Part shown: positions 38,460 to 48,151 of the stretch, one piece after another
Layout: every line of letters begins with the position of its first letter
How positions within the stretch are numbered: position 1 is the first letter of the stretch
NCBI GenBank assembly: GCA_016874055.1
Contig: VGVG01000009.1
Location: forward strand, 1 to 55,077
Direction: 5' to 3'
DNA length: 55,077 nucleotides
Origin: Gammaproteobacteria bacterium
GTDB taxonomy: Bacteria > Pseudomonadota > Gammaproteobacteria > Steroidobacterales > Steroidobacteraceae
The notes under the pieces: generated by a model
Databases searched by the model: none
Seen by the model: only the letters and a program-made list of their open reading frames with translations
Told to the model about the DNA's origin: nothing
Made by a program: the position numbers and the translations under genes

Positions 38460-39881
38460 ATGACGATCCGCATTCACAACTCGCTGACCGGTCAGAAGCA
38501 GACACTCACGCCCATTCGTCCAGACGAGGTGCGCATGTATCTCTGTGGCGATACGGTGTACGACTTCTGCCATATCGGCCACGCGCGCTCGAAGGTGGCC
38601 TTCGATATCGTGCATCGATATCTGCGGCATTGCGGTCTGAAAATTATCTTCGTCCGCAACATTACTGATATCGACGATAATATTATCAGTCGCGCGGCGG
38701 AGCTTGGCGAGTCCATCGACACCTTCACGACGCGTTTTATTGATGCTATGCACAGTGACTACGATCGCCTGAATGTATTGCGGCCGGATCATGAGCCGCG
38801 CGCCACGCAGTACGTACCCGGTATGATTTCACTAGCGCAAACCCTCATCGATAAGGGGCACGCTTACGTCGCGAGTAACGGTGATGTAATGTACTCGGTC
38901 GGCAGTTTTGCCGACTACGGTAAACTCTCAGGAAAACGCCTCGCTGATCTTCGTGCGGGTGCGCGCATCGAGGTCGATACTGCCAAGCTAGACCCGCTCG
39001 ACTTCGTCCTTTGGAAAAAAGCGAAACCGCGTGAGCCTGCGTGGGAGTCACCCTGGGGTCTGGGACGTCCGGGTTGGCACATTGAGTGCTCAGTGATGTC
39101 CGGTGAAATCTTGGGTAGCCACTTCGACATCCACGCCGGCGGGATGGATCTCAAGTTTCCGCACCACGAGAACGAGATTGCTCAGTCCTGCGCGGCTACG
39201 GGCGATTACTTCGCTAATCTTTGGATGCACAATGGGTTTGTCAACGTCGATGACGAGAAGATGTCGAAGTCGCTCGGCAATTTTTTCACTATCCGCGAGG
39301 TGCTAGACTCGGGTCATATCCGTCATCCCGAAGTGCTGCGTTATTTTTTGACCGGTAGCCACTATCGTAGACCTATCAATTACTCCCTCGCGCAGCTTGG
39401 GCAAGCCGACGCCTCGCTTGGTCGTCTCTATACGGCGCTGCGCGGTCTCGATGCGCCGCCCGTTGAAGAGCCGCAAACCGTCAAATCGCCACCATGGCAG
39501 GCGTTTCAGGCCGCGATGGACGATGATTTCAATACCCCCGAAGCGATCGCCGTGCTGCAAAATCTCGCCGGCGAAATCAATCGGGCACGCGATGCTGGTG
39601 ATCTCGTGGGCGCTACGGCCAAAGCACGCGAACTTCGCGCGATCGGCTCAGTGCTAGGCCTACTCATGCTCAATGCCGAAGACTGGTTTAAGGCCTCGAA
39701 AGGGCAGAGCACGGAAGTAGGCTGGGACGATGCGCGCATCGAAGCGGTCATCGCTGAGCGTCAGGGCGCTCGCAAGTCAAAGAATTTTAAACGCTCGGAT
39801 GAGATCCGCGACGAACTCTCAGCCGCAGGCATCGTTCTTGAGGACAAGCCGGGCGGAGCCACCGTCTGGCGGCGTTCTTAG
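38460..39881 (+). CDS. cysS: Cysteinyl-tRNA synthetase
   Basis: Class I synthetase of 473 residues charging tRNA-Cys. Zinc ligands that discriminate cysteine are visible: C29 in YLCGDTVYD, the cysteine in WHIECSVMS, and His/Glu in [11 protein letters not shown]. The HIGH motif is in [13 protein letters not shown] and the KMSKS motif in [13 protein letters not shown]. The start is ATG 38460. It ends three bases from the convergent folD stop. Confidence 0.96.
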   Translation: MTIRIHNSLTGQKQTLTPIRPDEVRMYLCGDTVYDFCHIGHARSKVAFDIVHRYLRHCGLKIIFVRNITDIDDNIISRAAELGESIDTFTTRFIDAMHSDYDRLNVLRPDHEPRATQYVPGMISLAQTLIDKGHAYVASNGDVMYSVGSFADYGKLSGKRLADLRAGARIEVDTAKLDPLDFVLWKKAKPREPAWESPWGLGRPGWHIECSVMSGEILGSHFDIHAGGMDLKFPHHENEIAQSCAATGDYFANLWMHNGFVNVDDEKMSKSLGNFFTIREVLDSGHIRHPEVLRYFLTGSHYRRPINYSLAQLGQADASLGRLYTALRGLDAPPVEEPQTVKSPPWQAFQAAMDDDFNTPEAIAVLQNLAGEINRARDAGDLVGATAKARELRAIGSVLGLLMLNAEDWFKASKGQSTEVGWDDARIEAVIAERQGARKSKNFKRSDEIRDELSAAGIVLEDKPGGATVWRRS

Positions 39882-39884
39882 CCG

Positions 39885-40745
39885 CTACCCCTTCCGCAGC
39901 GCCGCCTCGACAGTGTTCTTCATCAGCATCGCGACGGTCATGGGGCCGACGCCGCCGGGCACTGGGGTAATCCACGAGGCGCGCTTGACAGCCTCGGCAA
40001 ATTCGATGTCTCCGCTGAGGGTACCGTCTTCGCGTCGGTTGATACCTACGTCGACTACTACAGCACCTGACCTAATCCACTCGCCCTTGATGAGCCCGGG
40101 CTTACCGGCTGCGGCCACGAGCACCTCGGCCTCACGCACATGGTGCTCGAGGTCTCTAGTGAAGCGATGCGTCACCGTCGTCGTCGCGCCCATCAACAAA
40201 AACTCGAGTGACATGGGCCGCCCGACAATATTCGACGCCCCGACGATCACACAGCGCAGCCCCCTTACCGACACGCCAATGTGCTCTAGCATCCGCATCA
40301 CACCATACGGCGTACACGGTCTAATTAACGGATGACGCTCGGCCAGACGCCCGATGTTGTACGGGTGAAAGCCATCGACGTCCTTGATCGGGTCGATGCG
40401 CTCGACGACTTCGGTTTGGCGAATATGTTCGGGGAGCGGCAGTTGAACCAAAATTCCGTCCACCGACTCATCGGCATTCAGGGCGTCGATGCGGGTGAGC
40501 AATTCGACCTCGCTCGTCGACTGCGGCAGATCGATCGACAACGGATGGATGCCGCAATCTTCGCAGGCAGCTCTCTTGTTGCGCACGTACACGGTCGAGG
40601 CGGGGTTATCCCCGACCATGACTACCGCGAGCCCCGGCTTTCGACCCCCGGCCGCGACCCGCCGGTCTACCGCCGCACGAACTTCGGCCTTCACCACGCG
40701 GGCGATGGCCTTTCCATCAATAATTTTCGCGAGACTCTGGCTCAT
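39885..40745 (-). CDS. folD: Methylene-THF dehydrogenase/cyclohydrolase
   Basis: FolD converts 5,10-methylene-THF to 10-formyl-THF, supplying purine synthesis. The 286-residue protein (E. coli 288) has the catalytic lysine in [14 protein letters not shown], the motif [26 protein letters not shown], and the NADP site [11 protein letters not shown]; the C-terminus has [16 protein letters not shown]. The start is ATG 40745 ([13 protein letters not shown]). The frame is open to 40796 but not conserved. It is divergent from ppiD. Confidence 0.95.
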   Translation of the reverse strand: MSQSLAKIIDGKAIARVVKAEVRAAVDRRVAAGGRKPGLAVVMVGDNPASTVYVRNKRAACEDCGIHPLSIDLPQSTSEVELLTRIDALNADESVDGILVQLPLPEHIRQTEVVERIDPIKDVDGFHPYNIGRLAERHPLIRPCTPYGVMRMLEHIGVSVRGLRCVIVGASNIVGRPMSLEFLLMGATTTVTHRFTRDLEHHVREAEVLVAAAGKPGLIKGEWIRSGAVVVDVGINRREDGTLSGDIEFAEAVKRASWITPVPGGVGPMTVAMLMKNTVEAALRKG

Positions 40746-40787
40746 GTCTGACGCCGAGATGATAGGGGCTCGACTCCTGGAGTGCCA

Positions 40788-40793
40788 TATAAT
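40788..40793 (+). promoter_or_regulatory. Consensus -10 element before ppiD
   Basis: TATAAT at 40788-40793 lies 36 bases before the ppiD start in the folD/ppiD divergent gap. No good -35 is found at 16-18 bases upstream, so the promoter assignment is tentative. Confidence 0.35.
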
Positions 40794-40828
40794 CACTAAA
40801 CTAAAGAGGCAGACCCCAAAGAGATTCT

Positions 40829-42712
40829 ATGCTCCAGAAACTCGGTGACGCGCTCAAAGGCAAGAAAACCCTGTCTTGGTTCATCCTTATACCGCTTGCC
40901 GTCGTGTTTGCGATTTGGGGCGCGACCGGAGCGGTCACCCTTGATTTCATTGGGCCCAAAAATTATGCCGCCAAGGTTGAGGGCAACGAGATCCCGCTGC
41001 AGGATGCGAGCCGTCTCTGGCAGGACCAACAGTCCGAGTGGGTGGGTCAGTTCGGCACGGACGTTCCCGAAGATCTCAAGCCTTCGCTTCAGGACGGCAT
41101 TATCGAGCGCCTTATCCGTTCGGAGCTTATTAGCGCTCGCTCTCGCGATGCGGGATATCGCGTCGATGGCAGTCGCGTGCAAGAGAATATCCGCAACGAG
41201 CAGGTCTTCCAGGTGGATGGTCAATACAACGAAACGCTGGCGCTCGCCCGTCTTGCGCAGCTTGGTATCACGGCCGATCAGTACCGCGCCGACGTCCGTC
41301 GCAAGCTTCAGGGCGAAGAGCTGCAGCGCACGCTCTTTGCCAGCGAGTTTTTGACCGCCAGCGAAATCGGCCGTCGCATCGCACTCGAGGACGAACAGCG
41401 CGAAGTTCGTTATGCCACGTTCCCGCTCGCCAAATACCGAGCCACCTTACGTCTCTCCGATATAGAAATCGTCGCGTGGTATCAAAAAAATTCACAGCAA
41501 TTTTTAACGCCTGAGTCCGTGCGGCTGCAGTTCGCTGAAGCGTCAGTCGCCGATGTCGCGGGGCAGGTGGTCGTCGCCGAGTCGGACCTCCTCGACCTTT
41601 ACACCAAGAAAAAAGACCGTTACGTCGAACCCGAGCGCCGTCGCGCCCGGCATATCCTGCTCGCTACCGAAAAGGAAGCGAATGACGTTCTCGTGCAGCT
41701 CAAGAGAGGTGGCAATTTCGAGGCGCTTGCCACGCGTCTTTCGAGGGATACGGGCTCTGCCGCGAGCGGTGGCGATCTCGGTTTCTCGGAAAAATCTGCG
41801 TTTGTCGGGTCTTTTGCCGAAGCGGTCTTCGCCATGAAAGAGGGCGAACTGCGAGGCCCCGTTAAATCGGAGTTCGGGTTTCACGTCGTGCGCCTTGAGG
41901 TTATTCAAGCGGGTCGTAACAAAGGTTTCGAGGAAGTGCGAGCCGACCTCGACAGCGAGTTCCGCCGCAGTCGTATTGCTGACCTCTTTGGGGAAAAGCA
42001 AGATGCCGTGCAGCAGCGTCTCGAGAAACCGAATCCGGATCTTGCCGCCATCGCCAAAGATCTCGGTCTTAAGCCTGGTGAGTCCGAGACGTTCTCGCGC
42101 GGAACGGGCAGCCTAGAACTTCCGGCCTCGCCTGAACTTGAGTCGCTCGTATTCGGCGATGCTGTACTGAATCAGCGTCGCATCGGTGGGCCCATCGCAC
42201 TCGGTGAAGATCGCTTCGTCGTCGTGAAGGTGTTGGAGCACCGCAAGCCCATCGTGCCCCCGCTCGCTGAGGTTCGTTCTAAGGTATTCGAGGCTGTCAC
42301 CAACGAGCGTGCTACTGAAGAGGCCCGTAAGACTGCGGAGTCTCTGGTCAAAGTATTGGGCGAGGGTGGTTCGTTCGACTCGCTTGCGAAGGGTCTTGGT
42401 GCCACGCCGAACGCCGCGCGCTTTATCGATCGTCGCGATCCGTCGGTCCCCGCCGAAGTAACAGCGGCTGCGTTCGACCTCGCGCGTCCGGCCTCAGGTA
42501 AGCCCTCAGCCAAGGCCGTCGTCACGAGCGTCGGTGCAGTGGTCATTGTCGTCTCGCAAACACGTGTATTGCCCCCTGCGGGCGATACGGCTGTGAGAGC
42601 TGCGCGCAGTCAGGAGCTCGTCGGCCGTCAGGCGCTCGGCACGCTCTCCTCGTACGTCGAGGACATGCGCGAGAAGGCGAAGGTTACGAAGAACCCGCAG
42701 GCGTTTCGGTAA
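40829..42712 (+). CDS. ppiD: PpiD, membrane-anchored periplasmic chaperone
   Basis: PpiD assists newly exported proteins leaving the Sec translocon. The 627-residue protein has an uncleaved N-terminal anchor at about 15-36 (SWFILIPLAVVFAIWGATG), a SurA-type N-terminal helical domain, and a parvulin (PPIC) domain in the middle (RARHILLATEKEANDVL, ASGGDLGFSEKSAFVGSF, FGFHVVRLEVI). A C-terminal domain follows. E. coli PpiD is 623 residues. It starts at ATG 40829 and ends 42 bases before the convergent fabI. Confidence 0.94.
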   Translation: MLQKLGDALKGKKTLSWFILIPLAVVFAIWGATGAVTLDFIGPKNYAAKVEGNEIPLQDASRLWQDQQSEWVGQFGTDVPEDLKPSLQDGIIERLIRSELISARSRDAGYRVDGSRVQENIRNEQVFQVDGQYNETLALARLAQLGITADQYRADVRRKLQGEELQRTLFASEFLTASEIGRRIALEDEQREVRYATFPLAKYRATLRLSDIEIVAWYQKNSQQFLTPESVRLQFAEASVADVAGQVVVAESDLLDLYTKKKDRYVEPERRRARHILLATEKEANDVLVQLKRGGNFEALATRLSRDTGSAASGGDLGFSEKSAFVGSFAEAVFAMKEGELRGPVKSEFGFHVVRLEVIQAGRNKGFEEVRADLDSEFRRSRIADLFGEKQDAVQQRLEKPNPDLAAIAKDLGLKPGESETFSRGTGSLELPASPELESLVFGDAVLNQRRIGGPIALGEDRFVVVKVLEHRKPIVPPLAEVRSKVFEAVTNERATEEARKTAESLVKVLGEGGSFDSLAKGLGATPNAARFIDRRDPSVPAEVTAAAFDLARPASGKPSAKAVVTSVGAVVIVVSQTRVLPPAGDTAVRAARSQELVGRQALGTLSSYVEDMREKAKVTKNPQAFR

Positions 42713-42727
42713 GGCAGGCTCAATAGG

Positions 42728-42752
42728 TTGAGCGCGGCAAGCTCCCGCTCAA
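42728..42752. terminator. Hairpin between convergent ppiD and fabI
   Basis: TTGAGCG and CGCTCAA form a perfect 7-base stem around an 11-base loop, in the gap between the two stop codons. No T-run follows in either direction. Confidence 0.4.
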
Positions 42753-42754
42753 GT

Positions 42755-43549
42755 CTATTCGTTAGGCTCTAGAAAACTCATCCCGACGGTGCTGAATCCA
42801 CCGTCAACGTATAAGATCTCGCCGGTGATGCCGGCGGCGAGATCTGAGCACAAGAAGGCCGCGGCATTACCCACGTCCTCCTGCGTCACGTTACGACGAA
42901 GCGGTGCCACCTCCGCGACATGAGAGAGCATCTTGCGGAAACCGCTAACGCCCGCAGCCGCCAGCGTCTTCATTGGGCCAGCAGAAATACCGTTCACCCG
43001 AATTCCTTGAGGGCCAAGATCCGAGGCTAGGAACCGCACGTTTGCCTCGAGGCTCGCCTTGGCAAGACCCATGACGTTATAACTTAGAATAGCCTTGACG
43101 GCACCAAGATAAGAGAGCGTCAAGATCGCGCCTGCGCGACCTTGCATCAGGGGCAAAGCGCCTCGAGCAAGCGCCGTGAGGCTATAACTCGAAACATCGT
43201 GCGCAATCGCAAAAGCCTCGCGCGTAGTACTCTGCGTGAAGCCTCCCGCGAGCGCCTCGCGTGGCGCAAACGCCACGCAATGAATCACGATGTCGAGGTG
43301 GCTCCAATCGCGCTTGAGGCTCTTGAAGACGCTATCGATCTGAGCATCTACCGTTACATCGAGCGGTAGGATGATCTGTGAGCCGATCGAGTGGGCAAGG
43401 GTGTCGACGCGCTCCTTGAGCTTATCACTCGCATAGGTAAACGCTAGTGTAGCGCCTTCTCGATGCATGGCCTCTGCGATGCCCCAGGCGATCGAACGAT
43501 CGCTCGCCACGCCCACAATGAGGGCGCGTTTACCACTTAAAAATCCCAT
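42755..43549 (-). CDS. fabI: Enoyl-ACP reductase FabI
   Basis: FabI reduces enoyl-ACP with NADH, the last step of fatty acid elongation. The 264-residue protein (E. coli 262) starts [20 protein letters not shown], and has the catalytic Tyr-x6-Lys in [20 protein letters not shown]. The loop equivalent to E. coli S-I-G93-F-A-P reads CVAFAP, with Ala where E. coli has the triclosan-contact Gly93; Ala occurs naturally there in other FabI proteins. The start is ATG 43549, with the preceding frame not conserved. mltD ends one base upstream. Confidence 0.95.
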   Translation of the reverse strand: MGFLSGKRALIVGVASDRSIAWGIAEAMHREGATLAFTYASDKLKERVDTLAHSIGSQIILPLDVTVDAQIDSVFKSLKRDWSHLDIVIHCVAFAPREALAGGFTQSTTREAFAIAHDVSSYSLTALARGALPLMQGRAGAILTLSYLGAVKAILSYNVMGLAKASLEANVRFLASDLGPQGIRVNGISAGPMKTLAAAGVSGFRKMLSHVAEVAPLRRNVTQEDVGNAAAFLCSDLAAGITGEILYVDGGFSTVGMSFLEPNE

Positions 43550-43550
43550 A

Positions 43551-45161
43551 TCAATTACCTCGACGGATGACGAGTCGCTGCCCGATACGCAGCACATTTT
43601 TTGAGGAGAGATCGTTCCATCGTAAGAGTTGCGTGACCGTCACGCCGTAACGCCGAGCGATTCCCGATAATGTCTCGCCGCTACGAACACGGTGCATTGT
43701 CCGTGGGCCTGCGCTCGATGAGTTTGAACCACTGCGCGACAATACCAATCGCTCACCCGGCATGATCCTGTCCCCGGGTTTTTTACCGTTGAGACGCATG
43801 AGCGTGCGCGGATCCATGTTGTTACGACGCGCGATTGCCCAAACCGACTCCCCGCGTCGAACCACGTGTATCTCGGGTCGATTGCGCTTGCCGCGCGTTC
43901 GAGGCGTAGGGCCATCTACGCGCGCAGCGGCACGGAGTACTTTCTCTGGCAAGTTCATCGTGCCCGACGGCACGCGCAAATCCGTGCCCGGATAGACGTT
44001 GGCGTTTTTGAGCCCGTTCAGCATGCGGATCGTCACCACGGTCGTACCGTAGCGCTTCGCAAGCTCCGGAATCGACTCGCCCGGTTTTACGATGTGATGT
44101 GTGACGCGCATGAGCTCATCAGGTGAGAGTAACGTGACGCGTTGCTGGAAAATCTCCGTGGAGTCGATAGGCAGCAAGAGCCCGTGCGGACCCTCTGGAG
44201 GCGTAGCCCAGCGGTGATAAGCCGGATTCAGCTCCACGAGTTCATCATGCGAGAGACCCGCCAGATCGGCGGCAAGACGTAGGTCGATCTGCGAGGCGAG
44301 CGCGACCTCCATAAAATACGGTTGATTGGGGATGGGGCTGAATTCAACGCCAAACACTGAAGGATCTGCGACGAGTTGCTTCATCGCCAAAAGTTTGGGG
44401 ACGTAGGCGCGCGTCTCGTTCGGCAGACGTAGATCCCAAAACGTAGTGGGCTTGCCTGCTGCGCGGTTGCGCGCGACAGCGCGGGCGATACAGTTTTCAC
44501 CGCAGTTGTATCCGGCGACCGCGAGTAACCAGTCGCCGTCAAACTCATCGTGCAAGAACTGAAGATAATCGAGCGCCGCTCGCGTTGACTCGATGACATC
44601 GCGACGACCGTCGTACCACCAGTTCTGCGGCAGACCAAACCGACTCCCCGTATCTGGAATGAACTGCCATAACCCGGAGGCGCGTGCTTTCGAGTAGGCG
44701 AAGGGCTCGAAAGCGCTCTCAATGACTGGCAGTAGCGCAAGCTCCATCGGCATTTTACGTCGTTCGATTTCTTCGACGATGTGGTGCATATAAAGGGAGG
44801 CCCGCCCAAACACGCGATCGAGATAAGCAGGGTTACGCTCATACCAAGCGAGCTGGATGTTGATCGCCGGACGCTCTTCCTCGGCGAGCTGGAACCCGAA
44901 GCGAATGCGCTCCATGAGATCCTCGGGTCCAGTGGGGACCGCCGACACGGCCCGTATCAGCACGGAAGGTGCAGGCGCCGGCGGGGCGCGCTCGGCGCGG
45001 GTCTCATCGAAGGGAGGGCCGGGCGGCGGGGCCTGGAGCACCGGCGCCGGACGCGGGGCGCCCAGGTAGCGGCCGACTGAGGAGTCCTCGAGGGTCGCGC
45101 AGGCGGCGAGCGTGATCATCGAAAAGAGCAGCGAGGTGCGCGTGAGGAAAGCGGGTCGCAT
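43551..45161 (-). CDS. mltD: MltD, membrane-bound lytic murein transglycosylase
   Basis: A 536-residue lipoprotein that cleaves peptidoglycan. The lipobox is TLAAC (C21), followed by an Ala/Pro-rich spacer. The transglycosylase domain shows [17 protein letters not shown], with the catalytic Glu, then [12 protein letters not shown] and [17 protein letters not shown]. Three C-terminal LysM modules follow ([57 protein letters not shown]). E. coli MltD has two LysM modules. The start at ATG 45161 is chosen because the signal begins there; it sits immediately beside the divergent methyltransferase start. Confidence 0.93.
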   Translation of the reverse strand: MRPAFLTRTSLLFSMITLAACATLEDSSVGRYLGAPRPAPVLQAPPPGPPFDETRAERAPPAPAPSVLIRAVSAVPTGPEDLMERIRFGFQLAEEERPAINIQLAWYERNPAYLDRVFGRASLYMHHIVEEIERRKMPMELALLPVIESAFEPFAYSKARASGLWQFIPDTGSRFGLPQNWWYDGRRDVIESTRAALDYLQFLHDEFDGDWLLAVAGYNCGENCIARAVARNRAAGKPTTFWDLRLPNETRAYVPKLLAMKQLVADPSVFGVEFSPIPNQPYFMEVALASQIDLRLAADLAGLSHDELVELNPAYHRWATPPEGPHGLLLPIDSTEIFQQRVTLLSPDELMRVTHHIVKPGESIPELAKRYGTTVVTIRMLNGLKNANVYPGTDLRVPSGTMNLPEKVLRAAARVDGPTPRTRGKRNRPEIHVVRRGESVWAIARRNNMDPRTLMRLNGKKPGDRIMPGERLVLSRSGSNSSSAGPRTMHRVRSGETLSGIARRYGVTVTQLLRWNDLSSKNVLRIGQRLVIRRGN

Positions 45162-45931
45162 TGGCCGCGTATTTAACCGACCTTCACCGAAAATTGCTAT
45201 GGTTTCGCTCAGTGCTCGACCCCCGCCTGACAACTTGGCTCAACAGCCCCCGCGGCAGGACCTTACTTGACACTGAGGTGCGCGTCACCGCCGAGTCGCT
45301 TGAGGATTGTTTTGGGTGGGAGACGCTGCAGATTGGTGTGTGGGGCGAGACTCGTACGCTTATCGCGCATGCTCGCACGCGCTCGCAGACCGTGCTCGAT
45401 ATCGACTCGACGCAAGATCTCGATGCCGTCGGTCGTCCGAGTCAGCTACCCATCGCGAACGATTGCATAGATGTGGTGTTACTCGCTCATGCGCTGGAGT
45501 TCGAGAGCGACCCGTATGGACTCGTGCGCGAAGCCGATCGCGTGCTCGCAGGCGAGGGCAAGCTGCTTGTGCTTGGGTTCTCGCCCATGAGTTTTTGGGG
45601 TTTGCGTGCTCGCGCGAGTCGTCATGGCTTTCCGCCCGGACTGCGTCGCGTGTTGCCGGAGCGCCGAGTGCGCGATTGGCTGCATTTGTTGGGCTATGAC
45701 GTGCTCGGAGCACGGCGTTACCTTTACGGTCTGCCTTGGGGAGAGCCTGCTAGCGTTGACCATCAACTGCGCCGCGGTTGGCTCGCGCCGTGGCCCTCTG
45801 GGGCTTATCTTTTAAAAGCTCGCAAAAGTATGCACGCACTGACACCGCTCCGCCCACGCCCACGTGAGGCTAGACGCTCTCGCGTACTCGGCGGACTAAC
45901 CGAACCGTCTGTCAATCGCGATCCCTCATGA
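45161..45931 (+). CDS. SAM-dependent methyltransferase-like protein
   Basis: A protein of up to 256 residues with a degenerate class I methyltransferase core: [40 protein letters not shown] and [17 protein letters not shown]. This type is commonly found just before rnhA in gammaproteobacteria. The glycine-rich SAM loop is poor (LQIGVWGE), so activity is unproven. The start is uncertain: the widest reading uses TTG 45161, which shares CATTG with mltD, whereas TTG 45194 or GTG 45212 would give the gene some leader. No substrate can be assigned. It overlaps rnhA by ATGA. Confidence 0.75.
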   Translation: MAAYLTDLHRKLLWFRSVLDPRLTTWLNSPRGRTLLDTEVRVTAESLEDCFGWETLQIGVWGETRTLIAHARTRSQTVLDIDSTQDLDAVGRPSQLPIANDCIDVVLLAHALEFESDPYGLVREADRVLAGEGKLLVLGFSPMSFWGLRARASRHGFPPGLRRVLPERRVRDWLHLLGYDVLGARRYLYGLPWGEPASVDHQLRRGWLAPWPSGAYLLKARKSMHALTPLRPRPREARRSRVLGGLTEPSVNRDPS

Positions 45932-46368
45932 CGACGCGCATCGAGGTCTACACCGATGGCGCCTGTCGCGGTAACCCCGGCCCCGGAGGCTGGGCCGCGA
46001 CGCTCGAGCTGGGTGAGCACTCGAGAGAGCTCTCGGGTGCCGAGGCCGAGACTACGAACAACCGCATGGAACTCACCGCCGTTATCCGCGCGCTCGAAGC
46101 ACTCAAACGCTCGAGTGCACTGCGGATCCATACGGACTCGGAGTATGTGCGCCGCGGTATCACCGAGTGGATCGAGAGCTGGAAAGCCCGCGGCTGGAAA
46201 ACCACCGATAAAAAACCCGTTCGAAATCGCGACCTCTGGGAGCGTCTCGATGAACTCTCGAGTCGGCATGACATCGAGTGGCGCTGGGTGAAGGGTCACT
46301 CAGGCGTGCCCGGCAATGAGCGCGCCGATGCGCTCGCCAATGCGGCAATTGATGGACTTCTTCGTTAA
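45928..46368 (+). CDS. rnhA: Ribonuclease HI
   Basis: RnhA removes RNA from RNA-DNA hybrids during replication and R-loop repair. All four catalytic acidic residues keep E. coli numbering: D10 ([16 protein letters not shown]), E48 ([10 protein letters not shown]), D70 ([11 protein letters not shown]) and D134 ([10 protein letters not shown]). The length is 146 residues (E. coli 155). It sits before dnaQ, in the same orientation, whereas E. coli has the two divergent. Confidence 0.97.
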   Translation: MTTRIEVYTDGACRGNPGPGGWAATLELGEHSRELSGAEAETTNNRMELTAVIRALEALKRSSALRIHTDSEYVRRGITEWIESWKARGWKTTDKKPVRNRDLWERLDELSSRHDIEWRWVKGHSGVPGNERADALANAAIDGLLR

Positions 46369-46402
46369 TTCCGCAGGGCGATCCGATACACTTTGACCAC
46401 CC

Positions 46403-47119
46403 ATGCGACAGATCATTCTCGACACCGAAACCACTGGCCTCGAAATCACTCAGGGCCATCGCCTGATCGAAATCGGCTGCCTAGAGCTCGTGGGTCGGCG
46501 CCTGACGGGACGGCAGTTTCATAAATATTTGAACCCCGAACGCGAGGTTGATGAGGGAGCGGTTACCAAGCACGGCTTTACGCTTGCGAAGCTCCAGCGC
46601 GAGCCCAAGTTCGCCGACATCGCGGAGGAATTTCTCGCATTTATCGAGGGGGCGGAGCTTGTTATACATAACGCGCCCTTTGATCTTGGGATTTTGAATG
46701 CCGAGCTTTTAAGGCTTGATGGAAAAGCGGCGACCCTCGAGAGCCGCTGCTCGGTGCTCGATACCTTAAACGTCGCGCGTAAGCTTCATCCCGGGCAGCG
46801 CAATAGCCTCGACGCCCTCTGCAAGCGTTATGGCGTCGACAACTCTAAGCGCGAGCTGCACGGCGCGCTGCTCGATGCACGCATCCTGGCGGATGTTTAT
46901 CTGGCGATGACGGGAGGGCAGAGTACGCTTGAGCTCGGCGAAGCCCTCCATCAAAGTAAGAGCTCAATGTATATTTCTAGGTTTAAGCGCCCAGAGAATG
47001 TCGCTCTGATCGTTATTCCAGCAGATACAAAAGAACTCGCAGCCCACGATACCCTGCTCGAGCGTATCGCCAAAGCGAGTGGTGGTCAGGTCGTATTTCA
47101 CAACGTCGAGGGCACCTGA
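46403..47119 (+). CDS. dnaQ: DNA polymerase III epsilon subunit
   Basis: The 238-residue proofreading exonuclease of the replicative polymerase. DnaQ motifs: ExoI D7/E9 in ILDTETTGLE, ExoII HNAPFDLGILNAEL near residue 94, and ExoIII with HGALLDARILADVYLAMTGGQ near 155-175. The C-terminal tail that binds the alpha subunit is present. It begins 34 bases after rnhA. A plausible ATACACT -10-like stretch precedes it. The decayed epimerase starts two bases after its stop. Confidence 0.96.
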   Translation: MRQIILDTETTGLEITQGHRLIEIGCLELVGRRLTGRQFHKYLNPEREVDEGAVTKHGFTLAKLQREPKFADIAEEFLAFIEGAELVIHNAPFDLGILNAELLRLDGKAATLESRCSVLDTLNVARKLHPGQRNSLDALCKRYGVDNSKRELHGALLDARILADVYLAMTGGQSTLELGEALHQSKSSMYISRFKRPENVALIVIPADTKELAAHDTLLERIAKASGGQVVFHNVEGT

Positions 47120-47121
47120 AG

Positions 47122-48143
47122 ATGCCGGTGCTCGTCACCGATGCTGACGGTGTCATCGGCATTCATGTGGCGGCAAAACTTTTTGCTAAAGAGCATGAGG
47201 TTATCGGGCTCGAAAACTTCTGCAGTCATTACGACTAACGCCTCAAATAAGCTCGCCTTCCGCAGCGGCGAGGAATACAGGACTTTGGTCTACTGAAAAA
47301 TCGATCTCGCCGACGATGTGGTGATGACCGACCTTTTCAAGCGCCACGCGTTTTCGAAGGTGGTCCATCTCGGATCGCAAGCGGACATAAAATATTCTTC
47401 TAGCTATTTCTATACCTACATCGACAGTAACGTCTCGGCACGCTCAATGTCCTTTAGGGCTGCCGTCATCACGACATCGAGCATCTTGTGTTCGCCTCAA
47501 CGAGCTTGATGTACGGCCTCAACCGTACACTGCCGTTCTCGCCGCATCATGGGGTCGATCACCCCGTCTCGCTCTACGCTTCGACCAGTTATATGGGCGA
47601 GCTTATGGGCCATAACTACGCTGAGCTTTTCCGATTGCCGGTGACCGTGTTGCGCCTCTTCACGGTCTACGGTCCGTGGGGGCGACCGGATATGCCGCCC
47701 ATTTTGTTCGCTAAAAAATGCGCGTCGGTGAACCCATCGATGTGTTCAACCACGGTTACTACCGCCGCGACCTCACGTTCATCGACGATATCGTCGACGG
47801 CGCGTTGCGCGTCACGAATTCCGTTCCGACCGCCAACGCCGCGTGGGACGCCAAGCTTCCCGACCGCGCGAGCAGCCGAGCGGCGTTCCGGGTGTTCAAC
47901 ATTAGTGGTCGAACGTCGGTTGAGCTCGTGACCTCCATCGAGCTTCTTGAGCGGGCACTTGGGGTTAAGGCCGAGAGGCATTTCCTGTCCGCCCAGCTAG
48001 GGGACGTCAAAGACACCCTCGCTGATATGACCGACCTCGAGACCGCAATTGGCTGCGCCCCGAAGGTCGCGATCAAGGAGAGGCTCGAGCGGTTCAGCCA
48101 ATGGTCTAAGGGGTACGCGAACCGGCTGGGATGCGGCCTATAA
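47122..48143 (+). pseudogene. Decayed UDP-glucuronate 4-epimerase-type gene
   Basis: The whole stretch can be read as an NAD-dependent sugar-nucleotide epimerase only by joining several frames. It begins MPVLVTDADGVIGIHVA, stops at TAA 47236, and continues past TAA 47248, TGA 47294 and TAG 47455, with frameshifts near 47251-47293, 47430-47450 and at the A6 run 47713-47718. Fragments still recognisable are KVVHLGSQADIKYSS, VDHPVSLYASTSYMGELMG, TVLRLFTVYGPWGRPDM and DVFNHGYYRRDLTFIDDIVDG. Key residues are gone: the glycine loop has Asp for the first Gly, and the Tyr-x3-Lys lysine is Ser (YASTS). This is an old, real inactivation, not one sequencing error. The 3' end overlaps the aminotransferase gene. 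Confidence 0.9.
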
Positions 48144-48151
48144 TCCGAAGC

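Noticed and set aside
43260-43290. FabI Ala at the E. coli Gly93 position as a triclosan resistance mutation
   Set aside because: Ala is found naturally at this place in other FabI proteins, so it is not evidence of selection.
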